Source of the DNA: Limisoma sp963590405
Lineage (GTDB): Bacteria > Bacteroidota > Bacteroidia > Bacteroidales > Muribaculaceae
DNA length: 12,920 bases
Reading direction: 5' to 3'
Assembly (NCBI GenBank): GCA_963590405.1
Contig: CAVAPE010000067.1
Span: 1-12,920, forward strand
The translations under genes were made by a program, and so were the position numbers. Every line of letters starts with the position of its first letter. The first letter of the stretch is position 1. Shown piece by piece: positions 7,235-12,920 of this stretch. The notes beneath the pieces were generated by a model, which saw only the letters and a program-made list of their open reading frames with translations, did not search any database and was not told the DNA's origin.

Positions 7235-7867
7235 TTACTGGCGCAGACGGGTTTCTACATACGAGATAATCTGGTTGAGCACTTCTTCCTCGGGCAAGCG
7301 CGACGAGTCGATGCAGAGGTCGTAGGAAGAAGAGTGTCCCCACTCCTTGTCGGTGTAGAAATTGTAGTATTCCGCTCTGAGTTTGTTGTTTTTCTTTGCC
7401 AGAGCCTTGGCGTCGTCGAGCGTTAGTCCCTCGATGCGGTTCACGATTCTTTGTGCGCAAGCGTCCTGCGAAGCGCTGATGAAGATGTTGATGCAGTAAG
7501 GGTTGTTGCGGAGCAGGAAGTCGGCACAGCGTCCCATGATTACACACGATTCGCGTTCGGCGATGGTGCGGATGGTGTCGCAGATGGTTTTCTGCACGTT
7601 GTCGTAGTACGACGACACGGGGCTGGCAGTGAACGGCTGGATGTAGAAGCCGAGGTTCATAGACAAGTTATTGATATAGAACGACGGGAGTTTCTCGTCG
7701 TTTTTCTTGAATAGTTCGGGGTTTGCGCCAATCTCTTTGGCTGCCTCGAAGAGGAGTTCCTTGTCGTAGAATTTGATGCCCAGGCGTTCCGCCAATTTCT
7801 TGCCTATTACGTGTCCGCCGCTGCCAAACTGGCGTCCCACGCTGATAACGTATTTCTTGCTTTCCAT
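7235..7867 (-). CDS. Cytidylate-kinase-like P-loop protein
   Basis: Predicted 210-residue cytoplasmic protein of the cytidylate-kinase-like family (Cytidylate_kin2, AAA_26 type), common in Bacteroidales. The N-terminal strand VISVGRQFGSGG leads into the nucleotide loop GSGGHVIGK (15-23), a variant P-loop. Then come FYDKELL (33-39), IMGRCADFLL (110-119, the second nucleotide-site strand) and YDLCIDSSRL (182-191), all family signatures. True CMP kinase (Cmk) carries a longer nucleotide-binding insert, so this is more likely an uncharacterised small-molecule or nucleotide kinase than Cmk itself. It is a single gene with its own promoter, converging tail to tail on the DUF308 gene with a 5-bp gap. 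Confidence 0.78.
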   Translation of the reverse strand: MESKKYVISVGRQFGSGGHVIGKKLAERLGIKFYDKELLFEAAKEIGANPELFKKNDEKLPSFYINNLSMNLGFYIQPFTASPVSSYYDNVQKTICDTIRTIAERESCVIMGRCADFLLRNNPYCINIFISASQDACAQRIVNRIEGLTLDDAKALAKKNNKLRAEYYNFYTDKEWGHSSSYDLCIDSSRLPEEEVLNQIISYVETRLRQ

Positions 7868-7889
7868 TGCTGTCGAATTTTTTCTATCA

Positions 7890-7920
7890 CAAATATACGT
7901 CTATTTTCTCAAAATCCACA
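7890..7920 (-). promoter_or_regulatory. Promoter of the cytidylate-kinase-like gene
   Basis: TATATTTG (7897-7890, minus strand) is an exact -7 match 22 bp before the start codon. TGTG (7920-7917) lies 19 bp upstream as a three-of-four -33 element. The -7 box is persuasive, the -33 less so. Confidence 0.45.
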
Positions 7921-8024
7921 CCCATAAGTTTTAAAAAGACAAATACAGCAGCAAAATCAGCAAGGAGGAAATCGGTATCACCGTTGATTGTAAGGAATTA
8001 GCATCACCATGGATATCCGCATAT

Positions 8025-8052
8025 TAGGCTGAAAGCCTTACACCACCATAGC
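8025..8052 (+). repeat. Solo copy of the 28-bp outer repeat unit
   Basis: This 28-bp unit starts TAGGCTGAAAGCCTTACACC and ends ACCATAGC. An identical copy lies at 8101-8128, and an exact inverted copy at 8267-8294. Its first part, AGGCTGAAAGCCT, is itself a small palindrome. The solo copy lacks the inner palindromes that accompany the other two. Confidence 0.85.
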
Positions 8053-8088
8053 ACTAAGTTTGCAGAGCGGCATTAAGATTGCAAATCG
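8051..8088 (+). repeat. Imperfect 19-bp tandem duplication
   Basis: Units 8051-8069 (GCACTAAGTTTGCAGAGCG) and 8070-8088 (GCATTAAGATTGCAAATCG) agree at 15 of 19 positions, and a fragment (GCATAAGTATAG) follows at about 8092. They fill the space between the solo outer repeat and the nested inverted repeat. Further left, GTATCACCGTTGAT and GCATCACCATGGAT (about 7975-8014) form another degenerate pair. Otherwise 7898-8024 shows nothing recognisable. Confidence 0.6.
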
Positions 8089-8100
8089 GCGGCATAAGTA

Positions 8101-8294
8101 TAGGCTGAAAGCCTTACACCACCATAGCCCAGGGCAACGCCCTGGGTAGTAGCGTATTAACCAAAACGCCCTGTAAGGGCAACACAAATCACCAACGTTG
8201 CTGTTGGTAGTATTGCCCTTACAGGGCGCAAACTACCAAACATCTGTTACCCAGGCGTTGCCCTGGGCTATGGTGGTGTAAGGCTTTCAGCCTA
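8101..8294. repeat. Nested inverted-repeat element (REPIN-like)
   Basis: The outer arms, 8101-8148 and 8248-8294, are inverted copies differing by one base indel (GCCCTGGG versus GCCTGGG). Inside them a perfect 16-bp inverted pair, CGCCCTGTAAGGGCAA, lies at 8167-8182 and 8213-8228. At the centre are ACCAAC (8191-8196) and GTTGGT (8203-8208). The arms also contain self-palindromes (AGGCTGAAAGCCT, CCCAGGGCAACGCCCTGGG, GCCCTGTAAGGGC). As single-stranded DNA or RNA the whole can fold into one long interrupted hairpin or several small ones. The layout resembles REP/REPIN elements moved by Y1-type (RAYT) transposases, but none is encoded here. There is no convincing ORF inside. Confidence 0.85.
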
Positions 8295-8324
8295 TGTCGG
8301 ACGGAGAGGGGGCGCCCCGTAGGC

Positions 8325-8369
8325 GGCGCCACCCACATCAGGCGATGCCCTTGATGTGTGGGTGCCACC
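8325..8369. repeat. Imperfect inverted repeat downstream of the tRNA terminator
   Basis: GGCGCCACCCACATCA (8325-8340) faces TGATGTGTGGGTGCCACC (8352-8369) across an 11-bp loop. The arms pair apart from small bulges and mismatches. It directly follows the nested element, and a GGGCGCCCC palindrome lies at about 8310-8318. It could be another degenerate repeat unit; no T tract marks it as a terminator on either strand. Confidence 0.6.
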
Positions 8370-8384
8370 ATCACAAACTTGGCG

Positions 8385-8421
8385 AAAAAACAAAAGGAAA
8401 CTCATTGCTGAATTTCCTTTT
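8385..8421 (-). terminator. Rho-independent terminator of the initiator tRNA
   Basis: On the minus strand a 9-bp stem, AAAAGGAAA with TTTCCTTTT (8421-8413 and 8400-8392), and a 12-nt loop are followed by a T run (8390-8385). It begins 3 nt after the tRNA's CCA end. Confidence 0.7.
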
Positions 8422-8423
8422 CT

Positions 8424-8498
<75 letters not shown>

Positions 8499-8516
8499 AT
8501 GTTTCGTTTACGGGTG

Positions 8517-8548
8517 CAAAGGTAGCGACTTTTTGAGCAGATTCCAAA
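8517..8548 (-). promoter_or_regulatory. Promoter of the initiator tRNA
   Basis: On the minus strand TTTG (8548-8545), a 20-bp spacer and TACCTTTG (8524-8517) match the Bacteroidetes promoter consensus at every defined position. Transcription would start about 12 nt before the tRNA's 5' end. A/T-rich DNA upstream (about 8549-8577) could act as an UP-type element. Confidence 0.75.
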
Positions 8549-8550
8549 TT

Positions 8551-8712
8551 TTTCAGCCACTTTTTTGTTATAAAAATGAGATTTGCGCGCAAGTGATTGT
8601 GTTGTAGTGTGTTTTGAAAAACGAAAAGAATGGCGCATTGTGCGCCCGAATTGCCAACTGCAAGATTTGTTGTCCGAGTTGTTGCAATTTCAGCCGCTAT
8701 TTTTTGTCATAA
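8551..8712. repeat. Direct repeat bracketing the tRNA-tetR intergenic region
   Basis: TTTCAGCC-A-CTTTTTTGTTATAA-type sequence at 8551-8573 recurs as TTTCAGCC-G-CTATTTTTTGTCATAA-type sequence at 8688-8712, with three differences over about 24 positions. The first copy lies just upstream of the tRNA promoter, the second about 65 bp ahead of tetR. Either shared A/T-rich promoter signals or an old local duplication could explain this. No good TAnnTTTG promoter for tetR was found; GGTATTTG at about 8746-8753 is the nearest match. Confidence 0.45.
8632..8646. repeat. Short perfect inverted repeat
   Basis: GGCGCA-TTG-TGCGCC is a perfect 6-bp dyad with a 3-bp centre in the otherwise A/T-rich region about 130 bp upstream of tetR. 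It has no T tract, so it is not a terminator. It might be an operator, but it lies rather far from the gene and the assignment is speculative. Confidence 0.35.
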
Positions 8713-8778
8713 TAAAATAATATGATTAATTTCGCACATAAAATCGGTATTTGTGCAACCGTAATATAGTCAAGTTAT

Positions 8779-9360
8779 ATGGGTAATACGAGAGATAAGT
8801 TGATAGACATCGCAAGGCAGTTGTTCGCTCATAAGGGTATCGAGAATACCACTATGAACGATATCGCCGTAGCGGCAGAGAAAGGTCGCCGCACAATCTA
8901 CACTTATTTCAAAAACAAGCGCGACATCTACAACGCCGTTGTGGAGACGGAAAGCGACATCGTTATCGAGAAACTTGGCGAGATAGTAAATCTTCAGATT
9001 CCACCCGATGAAAAGTTGATGGAATTTATTTTCCAGCGGTTCGACGCCATGAAAGATTTGGTGCATCGCAATGGTTCGCTGAGAGCAGGATTTTTCCGCG
9101 ACGTCAGGAAGGTGGAGAGGGCAAGAAAGTCGACAAGTCCGAAGGAAGTTCACATACTGGAATCAATTTTGCAGGAAGGTGTGGACAAAGGAATGTTCAA
9201 GATAAAGCATGTAGACAAGACCGCCATGGTGATGCTACTGTGTCTTCAGGGTCTGGATGTGCCCTACATCCGCGACAATTTCAAAGATCTTGACATCGAG
9301 AAGGACAAACTTAGGGACTATTTGAGCGACTTCATTTTCTCAGGCATAAAACAGAAATAA
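8779..9360 (+). CDS. TetR/AcrR-family transcriptional regulator
   Basis: Predicted 193-residue dimeric DNA-binding regulator. Residues 5-52 form the TetR N-terminal domain: a first helix with ARQLFAHKGIENTT (12-25), then the helix-turn-helix MNDIAVAAEKGRRTIYTYF (26-44) and the usual K(N)KRDIYNAV after it. The family's last conserved block, tYxYFxxK, is present. The remaining residues (about 55-193) are helical and form the ligand-binding and dimer domain, which is too variable to predict a ligand. Its stop lies 18 bp before the KAS III gene and a reductase follows, so it is probably the first gene of a three-gene operon and may sense an acyl-CoA, acyl-ACP or fatty acid. That is inference from context. 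The ATG at 8779 is the first suitable start for the domain. Confidence 0.85.
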   Translation: MGNTRDKLIDIARQLFAHKGIENTTMNDIAVAAEKGRRTIYTYFKNKRDIYNAVVETESDIVIEKLGEIVNLQIPPDEKLMEFIFQRFDAMKDLVHRNGSLRAGFFRDVRKVERARKSTSPKEVHILESILQEGVDKGMFKIKHVDKTAMVMLLCLQGLDVPYIRDNFKDLDIEKDKLRDYLSDFIFSGIKQK

Positions 9361-9378
9361 CAAATAAAAATCTAATCT

Positions 9379-10323
9379 ATGTTTATCAACGCAACCGGAT
9401 ACTACATTCCCCAGACACGAATTCCCAACAGTTATTTTCTCGAACTCAACGGCTTGACCGACGAGTGGATACGCCACCGCACGGGCATTGTTACCCGATC
9501 AAGGGCAGGAGAGGGCGAGAACCAGAACACTATGGGAATCAATGCCATTGACAACGCCATCGAACAACTGCCGTACGATGCGGCAGAGGTCGACTTGGTG
9601 ATTTCGGCAGCCTATGCACCCTACGACACCGTTGCCACGTTGGCTCACATAGCCCAACGCAAATACGGCATGAAGGATGCTCGAGCAGTGGCTGTGACTG
9701 CTGCATGCTCGTCGTTTGTCAACGCTCTGGAGATTGTTGAAGGCTATTTTGCCATGGGCAAGTCGTCGAAGGCTTTGATTGTGTGCTCGGAGCACAACTC
9801 GTATTATGCCAACGAGGCAGACAAGAGCAACGGACACCTTTGGGGCGACGCTGCGGTGGCTTATTTCCTGTCGAAGGACAGAATAGCCGAATCCGATTTG
9901 GAGATAAAGACTATCTATACCCACGGACTTGGACATCTTGGCAAAGGTCCGGAAGGCGTGCGCCTGCGTCCGCATGAAGACGGCATCGCAATGCCCGACG
10001 GCAGGGACGTGTTTGTGCACGGCTGCAAATATCTGGTAAAGGCTCTTGGCGTAGTGTCGAAAGCCAACGGCATCAAGACCACCGACCTCGACTATATCAT
10101 CTGCCATCAGGGCAACAAGCGCATTGTGGTCAACATTGCGCACCATCTCAAGTTGGACCTTTCGCGCTTCCTCAACAACATCGAGGAACTCGGAAACACG
10201 GGATCGGCAAGTTGCGCGTTGGTGTTTGCCCAAAACCGCGGCTTGTTTAAGAAAGGACAGCGGATTGGACTTGCAGTGTTTGGCGGAGGCTATTCGTGCG
10301 GGTCGTTTTTGGTTGAAATTTAA
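9379..10323 (+). CDS. 3-oxoacyl-ACP synthase III-type condensing enzyme (KAS III/FabH-like)
   Basis: Predicted 314-residue thiolase-fold enzyme that joins an acyl-CoA or acyl-ACP starter to malonyl-ACP. The catalytic triad is visible: Cys110 in AVTAACSSF, His243 in CHQGNKRI and Asn273 in GNTGSASCA. The family's N-terminal block (DEWIRHRTGI, 28-37) and C-terminal glycine-rich loop FGGGYSCGSF (301-310) are present. Length is normal for FabH. Departures from standard FabH are Cys242 in place of the usual Pro before His, Gly in place of the usual Ala in the QANxRI motif, and GNTGSAS in place of GNTSAAS. These suggest a specialised paralogue rather than the housekeeping enzyme. It sits between tetR (18-bp gap) and fabG (30-bp gap). 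Starter-unit preference cannot be read from the sequence. Confidence 0.85.
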   Translation: MFINATGYYIPQTRIPNSYFLELNGLTDEWIRHRTGIVTRSRAGEGENQNTMGINAIDNAIEQLPYDAAEVDLVISAAYAPYDTVATLAHIAQRKYGMKDARAVAVTAACSSFVNALEIVEGYFAMGKSSKALIVCSEHNSYYANEADKSNGHLWGDAAVAYFLSKDRIAESDLEIKTIYTHGLGHLGKGPEGVRLRPHEDGIAMPDGRDVFVHGCKYLVKALGVVSKANGIKTTDLDYIICHQGNKRIVVNIAHHLKLDLSRFLNNIEELGNTGSASCALVFAQNRGLFKKGQRIGLAVFGGGYSCGSFLVEI

Positions 10324-10353
10324 GAATAACTTTTTTTAATTATTATAATAGAT

Positions 10354-11100
10354 ATGAAATTATTGGAAGGAAAAGTCGCACTCATCACCGGTGCGGCAAG
10401 AGGTATCGGTAAGGCAATCGCCTTGAAGTTCGCTTCGGAAGGCTGCAACATTGCTTTCACCGACTTGGTAATTGACGAAAACGGAAAGAAGACAGAAGAA
10501 GAAATAGCGGCTTTTGGCGTTAAGGCTAAGGGTTATGCATCGAACGCTGCCGATTTTGAGGCTTGCCACAAGGTTGTGGAAGAAGTCGTTGCAGATTTCG
10601 GTCGTGTGGATATTCTTGTAAACAACGCCGGTATCACTAAGGACGGCTTGATGATGCGTATGTCGGAGGCTCAATGGGATGCCGTTATCGGTGTCAACCT
10701 CAAGTCTGCGTTCAACTTCGTTCACGCAGTAACTCCAGTTATGATGCGTCAGCGCACAGGTTCAATCATCAACATGGCTTCTGTAGTAGGCGTTCACGGT
10801 AATGCTGGTCAGGCTAACTACTCTGCATCAAAGGCAGGTATGATTGGCTTGGCTAAGTCTGTTGCTCAGGAACTCGGTTCTCGTGGCATCCGTGCCAACG
10901 CAATCGCTCCGGGTTTCATCATCACCGACATGACTGCCAAACTGTCGGACGAAATCAAGGAAGAATGGTGCAAGAAAATTCCTTTGCGCCGTCGCGGAAC
11001 ACCAGAAGATGTGGCTAACATCGCTACATTCCTTGCTTCCGACATGTCTTCCTACGTGTCGGGACAAGTTATCCAAGTTGACGGCGGCATGAACATGTAG
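10354..11100 (+). CDS. fabG: 3-oxoacyl-ACP reductase (FabG)
   Basis: Predicted 248-residue short-chain dehydrogenase that reduces 3-oxoacyl-ACP to 3-hydroxyacyl-ACP with NADPH. The cofactor loop is TGAARGIG (12-19), followed by NNAG (90-93) and the catalytic set Asn115, Ser143, Tyr156 and Lys160 (YxxxK). The segment NAIAPGFIITDMT (182-194) and the ending VDGGMNM are characteristic of FabG. Length is typical. Codon use appears more biased toward a few preferred codons (many GGT, GCT, CGT) than in the gene before it, a sign of high expression. Being third in the tetR-KAS III-fabG operon fits condensation followed by reduction. Whether it is the essential FabG or a dedicated partner of the KAS III enzyme is not settled. 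A strong terminator follows its stop. Confidence 0.9.
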   Translation: MKLLEGKVALITGAARGIGKAIALKFASEGCNIAFTDLVIDENGKKTEEEIAAFGVKAKGYASNAADFEACHKVVEEVVADFGRVDILVNNAGITKDGLMMRMSEAQWDAVIGVNLKSAFNFVHAVTPVMMRQRTGSIINMASVVGVHGNAGQANYSASKAGMIGLAKSVAQELGSRGIRANAIAPGFIITDMTAKLSDEIKEEWCKKIPLRRRGTPEDVANIATFLASDMSSYVSGQVIQVDGGMNM

Positions 11101-11118
11101 TCATCTTGAAAATAAATA

Positions 11119-11161
11119 GCCGGGGCTTGAGACCATCAGTTTCAAGCCCCGGCTTGTTTTT
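11119..11161 (+). terminator. Rho-independent terminator after fabG
   Basis: A perfect 12-bp G/C-rich stem, GCCGGGGCTTGA with TCAAGCCCCGGC (11119-11130 and 11142-11153), has an 11-nt loop and is followed by TTGTTTTT. It starts 18 nt after the fabG stop and closes the operon. Confidence 0.9.
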
Positions 11162-11261
11162 CCGCCTCGGTTACAGCCCTCCCGCTATGCTCCAGCAGTG
11201 AGCGTCGTGGATATAATAGACGTTGATTGTTGTGGATTATGGGATAATAAATTATTCGATT

Positions 11262-11294
11262 TTTGCCAATTAGCCGAAATTTTCATTACCTTTA
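11262..11294 (+). promoter_or_regulatory. Promoter of the ATPase gene, upstream of the repeat array
   Basis: TTTG (11262-11265), a 21-bp spacer and TACCTTTA (11287-11294) match the Bacteroidetes consensus with one miss in the last base. Transcription would begin near 11301, at the edge of the first 20-bp repeat, leaving a leader of about 150 nt that contains all four copies. Confidence 0.45.
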
Positions 11295-11302
11295 CAACCG
11301 CA

Positions 11303-11421
11303 ATAATCTTGTTTTCGTGTAATTTTGGCGAAATGATAATCTTGTTTTCGTGTAAAAAACGCCAAACAATAATCTTGTTTTCGTGCAAAATTAGCGAAAT
11401 GATAATCTTGTTTTCGTGTAA
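11303..11421 (+). repeat. Four 20-bp direct repeats with an exact 33-bp period
   Basis: ATAATCTTGTTTTCGTGTAA occurs at 11303-11322, 11336-11355, 11369-11388 (one T-to-C change) and 11402-11421, each start exactly 33 bp after the last. The 13-bp spacers differ. The first and third spacers share GCGAAATG, so copies 2 and 4 are preceded by GAAATG while 1 and 3 are preceded by CAA, giving an A-B-A-B pattern. A possible degenerate fifth piece, TCGTGTGAAATG, runs into the ATPase start at 11445-11456. The period is close to three helical turns, which would put the copies on about the same face of the DNA, like an iteron or operator array. No DNA-binding gene is nearby apart from tetR, whose product may be unrelated. 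Confidence 0.9.
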
Positions 11422-11458
11422 ATGGACAGGAAATAACTATAAAAATCGTGTGAAATGA
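11333..11458 (+). other. Possible repeat-encoded leader peptide (41 codons)
   Basis: Because 33 bp is 11 codons, the array stays open in one forward frame. From the ATG at 11333 (inside the first spacer) it reads repeats of IILFSCK and stops at TGA 11456-11458, overlapping the ATPase start codon as ATGA. That overlap is typical of translational coupling. It may equally be chance, since repeats with a period divisible by three keep any stop-free frame open, and the opposite strand is also open (HENKII repeats). No ribosome-binding site is evident. Confidence 0.15.
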
Positions 11459-12807
11459 AGAGGAAAATATACGATAAGTTAGTAGAGTGGAAGCAGCAGA
11501 GGAATGGTGAGACGGCTCTCTTGATAGAGGGCGCTCGACGTGTGGGCAAAAGCTATGTTGTAGAAGAATTTGCCAAAAACGAATATCGCAGTTATATCCT
11601 CATCGACTTCAACCGTGTAGGTGATGACATCAAGCATTTGTTTGATGTCTACCTCGACGACCTCGACACGCTGTTTATGCACCTTAGCATCTATAGCGGC
11701 AAAAAGTTGTATCCGAGAGAGTCGCTTATCATCTTCGACGAGGTTCAGTTCTGCCCACGAGCACGCACTGCCATCAAATATCTTGTAGCCGACGGACGGT
11801 ACGACTATATTGAAACGGGTTCGCTGATTTCCATAAGAAGAAACACCGAGGGAATACTTATCCCATCCGAAGAAGAAACCATCTATATGTATCCGATGGA
11901 CTTCGAAGAGTTTCTATGGGCAAATGGCAATGAGATGTTGATGGGTTTCATCAAGACACAATTTGAGAAGAAGCAACCATTAGGACAGGCTCTTCACAGA
12001 AAAGCCATGGACTATTTCCGCCTTTACCTCATTGTGGGAGGAATGCCGCAGGCTGTGCTGAAATACGTTGAAACTAAAGATTTCAATGAAGTAGACAGAG
12101 TAAAGCGCCAGATACTTACTCTTTATAGAAACAGCATCTATGATTATGCAGGAAATTATGCTGAGAAAGTTCTTGGAATCTTTGACGAGGTGCCTTCTCA
12201 ATTACAGAAACACGAAAAGAGATTTAAACTTGCTGACCTGAGCAAGGATGCGCGAATGCGCGACTACGATAGCGCTTTTCTTTGGCTAAAGGATGCGATG
12301 ATACTCAATATGTGTTACAACACGACTGAGCCGAGCATCGGTTTGAATTTAAAGCGTGAAGATTCTACTCTGAAATGCTATATGGCAGATACTGGTCTGC
12401 TCATAAGCCATGCCTTTGACGAAAGAGGTATTGTTTCGGAAGAATTATACCAGAAGATACTGAAAGACAAATTGGAGATGAACTCTGGCATGCTCATCGA
12501 AAATGTCGTATCCCAAATGCTGAAGGCTGCTGGGCATAATCTTTACTTCTATTCCAACACTGACCGGGAGAACAAAGATGAGAGGATGGAATTGGATTTC
12601 TTGATAGCCAAGAATAAAATTACAACTCGGCACAACATCTCTCCGATAGAAGTGAAATCGACGGAAAGATATACCATCGCTTCTTTGAAAAAATGTATCA
12701 ATAAATATGGCAACTATCTGGCTACGCCTTATGTGGTGCATGCAGCCGACCTGAAAATTGCTAATGGTATAGAGTATCTGCCGTTGTATATGGTACCATT
12801 GCTTTGA
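11455..12807 (+). CDS. AAA_14/DUF4143-family ATPase
   Basis: Predicted 450-residue cytoplasmic protein. The N-terminal AAA_14 domain has Walker A GARRVGKS (26-33), Walker B LIIFDEVQ (91-98) and a sensor-like ETGS (120-123). The middle contains YLIVGGMP (191-198), typical of the family. The C-terminal DUF4143 domain carries MLIENVV (346-352), then LDFLI (380-384, Asp381) and IEVKS (398-402, Glu399/Lys401), a pattern like the PD-(D/E)xK nuclease core. Members are widespread in Bacteroidales, often in many copies, and their role is not established. Length is normal and the gene appears intact. It is a stand-alone gene between two terminators, with the 33-bp-period repeats in its leader. Codon use is more A/T-rich than in the operon before it, which could reflect horizontal acquisition. 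Confidence 0.85.
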   Translation: MKRKIYDKLVEWKQQRNGETALLIEGARRVGKSYVVEEFAKNEYRSYILIDFNRVGDDIKHLFDVYLDDLDTLFMHLSIYSGKKLYPRESLIIFDEVQFCPRARTAIKYLVADGRYDYIETGSLISIRRNTEGILIPSEEETIYMYPMDFEEFLWANGNEMLMGFIKTQFEKKQPLGQALHRKAMDYFRLYLIVGGMPQAVLKYVETKDFNEVDRVKRQILTLYRNSIYDYAGNYAEKVLGIFDEVPSQLQKHEKRFKLADLSKDARMRDYDSAFLWLKDAMILNMCYNTTEPSIGLNLKREDSTLKCYMADTGLLISHAFDERGIVSEELYQKILKDKLEMNSGMLIENVVSQMLKAAGHNLYFYSNTDRENKDERMELDFLIAKNKITTRHNISPIEVKSTERYTIASLKKCINKYGNYLATPYVVHAADLKIANGIEYLPLYMVPLL

Positions 12808-12827
12808 TTTCGTAAAATTTGACAATA

Positions 12828-12863
12828 AAAAAAGGTCAGTTGCGGGGGCGACTGACCTTTTTT
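12828..12863. terminator. Bidirectional terminator between convergent genes
   Basis: AAAAAAGGTCAGT (12828-12840) pairs with ACTGACCTTTTTT (12851-12863) around a short G-rich loop. The A tract on one side and T tract on the other allow it to end both the ATPase transcript (plus strand) and the gene ending at 12881 (minus strand). Confidence 0.85.
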
Positions 12864-12880
12864 AGTGGGGTTGGGTTGAT

Positions 12881-12920
12881 TTACTTTTTGGTGTTTTCAA
12901 TCCATTTGCGGGCGTTGACG
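12881..12920 (-). CDS. 3' end of an unidentified minus-strand gene (partial)
   Basis: Reading leftward from the window edge, an open frame gives VNARKWIENTKK and stops at TAA (12883-12881), 17 bp before the bidirectional terminator. The position and the clean stop-to-terminator layout support a real gene end. Twelve residues are too few to name the product. Confidence 0.6.
   Translation of the reverse strand, partial: VNARKWIENTKK

Noticed and set aside
7235..7867. True cytidylate kinase (cmk)
   Set aside because: The P-loop and downstream motifs fit the cytidylate-kinase-like family of unknown substrate, not housekeeping Cmk.
11185..11388. Minus-strand ORF with HENKII repeats as a protein gene
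   Set aside because: It is the reverse reading of the DNA repeats, which stay open because the period is 33 bp; there is no domain or promoter on that strand.
11303..11421. CRISPR array from the 33-bp-period repeats
   Set aside because: Only four units with 13-bp spacers, two of which resemble each other, and no cas genes; spacers are far too short.

Overview
The window looks like a chromosomal segment of a Bacteroidales bacterium (Prevotella-, Bacteroides- or Muribaculaceae-like; genus not resolved). Three signs support this. The promoters fit the Bacteroidetes consensus TTTG-N19-21-TAnnTTTG rather than the E. coli type. There is a fimbrillin/FimB-type lipoprotein operon. Strong Shine-Dalgarno sequences are largely absent.

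Left part (1-3315, minus strand): a fimbria-type operon read leftward. An OmpA-family outer-membrane protein comes first (3144-1888), then a FimB/Mfa2-like lipoprotein (1868-975), a fimbrillin-family lipoprotein (953-63), and the first 13 codons of a fourth gene with a signal-peptide-like start (39-1). The gaps are about 20 bp. Two Bacteroidetes-type promoters lie upstream. The distal one sits inside a 79-bp, almost symmetric element (3237-3315) built from two copies of a palindromic 17-mer.

Middle (3316-7867): tcdA, a tRNA t6A-cyclising enzyme, diverges from the fimbrial operon with a promoter almost touching its start codon. Next come an exported, probably lipid-anchored, glycogen-debranching-type glucosidase (GH133-like) and a six-helix DUF308-like membrane protein. 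A cytidylate-kinase-like P-loop protein faces them tail to tail with a 5-bp gap.

Intergenic block (7868-8778): about 900 bp without protein genes. It holds a nested inverted repeat of about 194 bp with an extra solo copy of its outer unit (REPIN-like). It also holds smaller repeats and an initiator tRNA-Met with its own promoter, encoded CCA end and terminator.

Right part (8779-12920, plus strand): a three-gene operon (TetR regulator, KAS III-type condensing enzyme, FabG-type reductase), probably a regulated acyl-chain-building unit, closed by a strong terminator. A AAA_14/DUF4143 ATPase follows. Its promoter is separated from its start codon by four 20-bp repeats at an exact 33-bp period. 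A bidirectional terminator separates it from the 3' end of an unidentified minus-strand gene.

The most interesting items are the 33-bp-period leader array before the ATPase, the symmetric promoter element ahead of the fimbrial operon, and the nested palindromic repeat beside the initiator tRNA. No clearly new multi-gene system is proved by the sequence alone.
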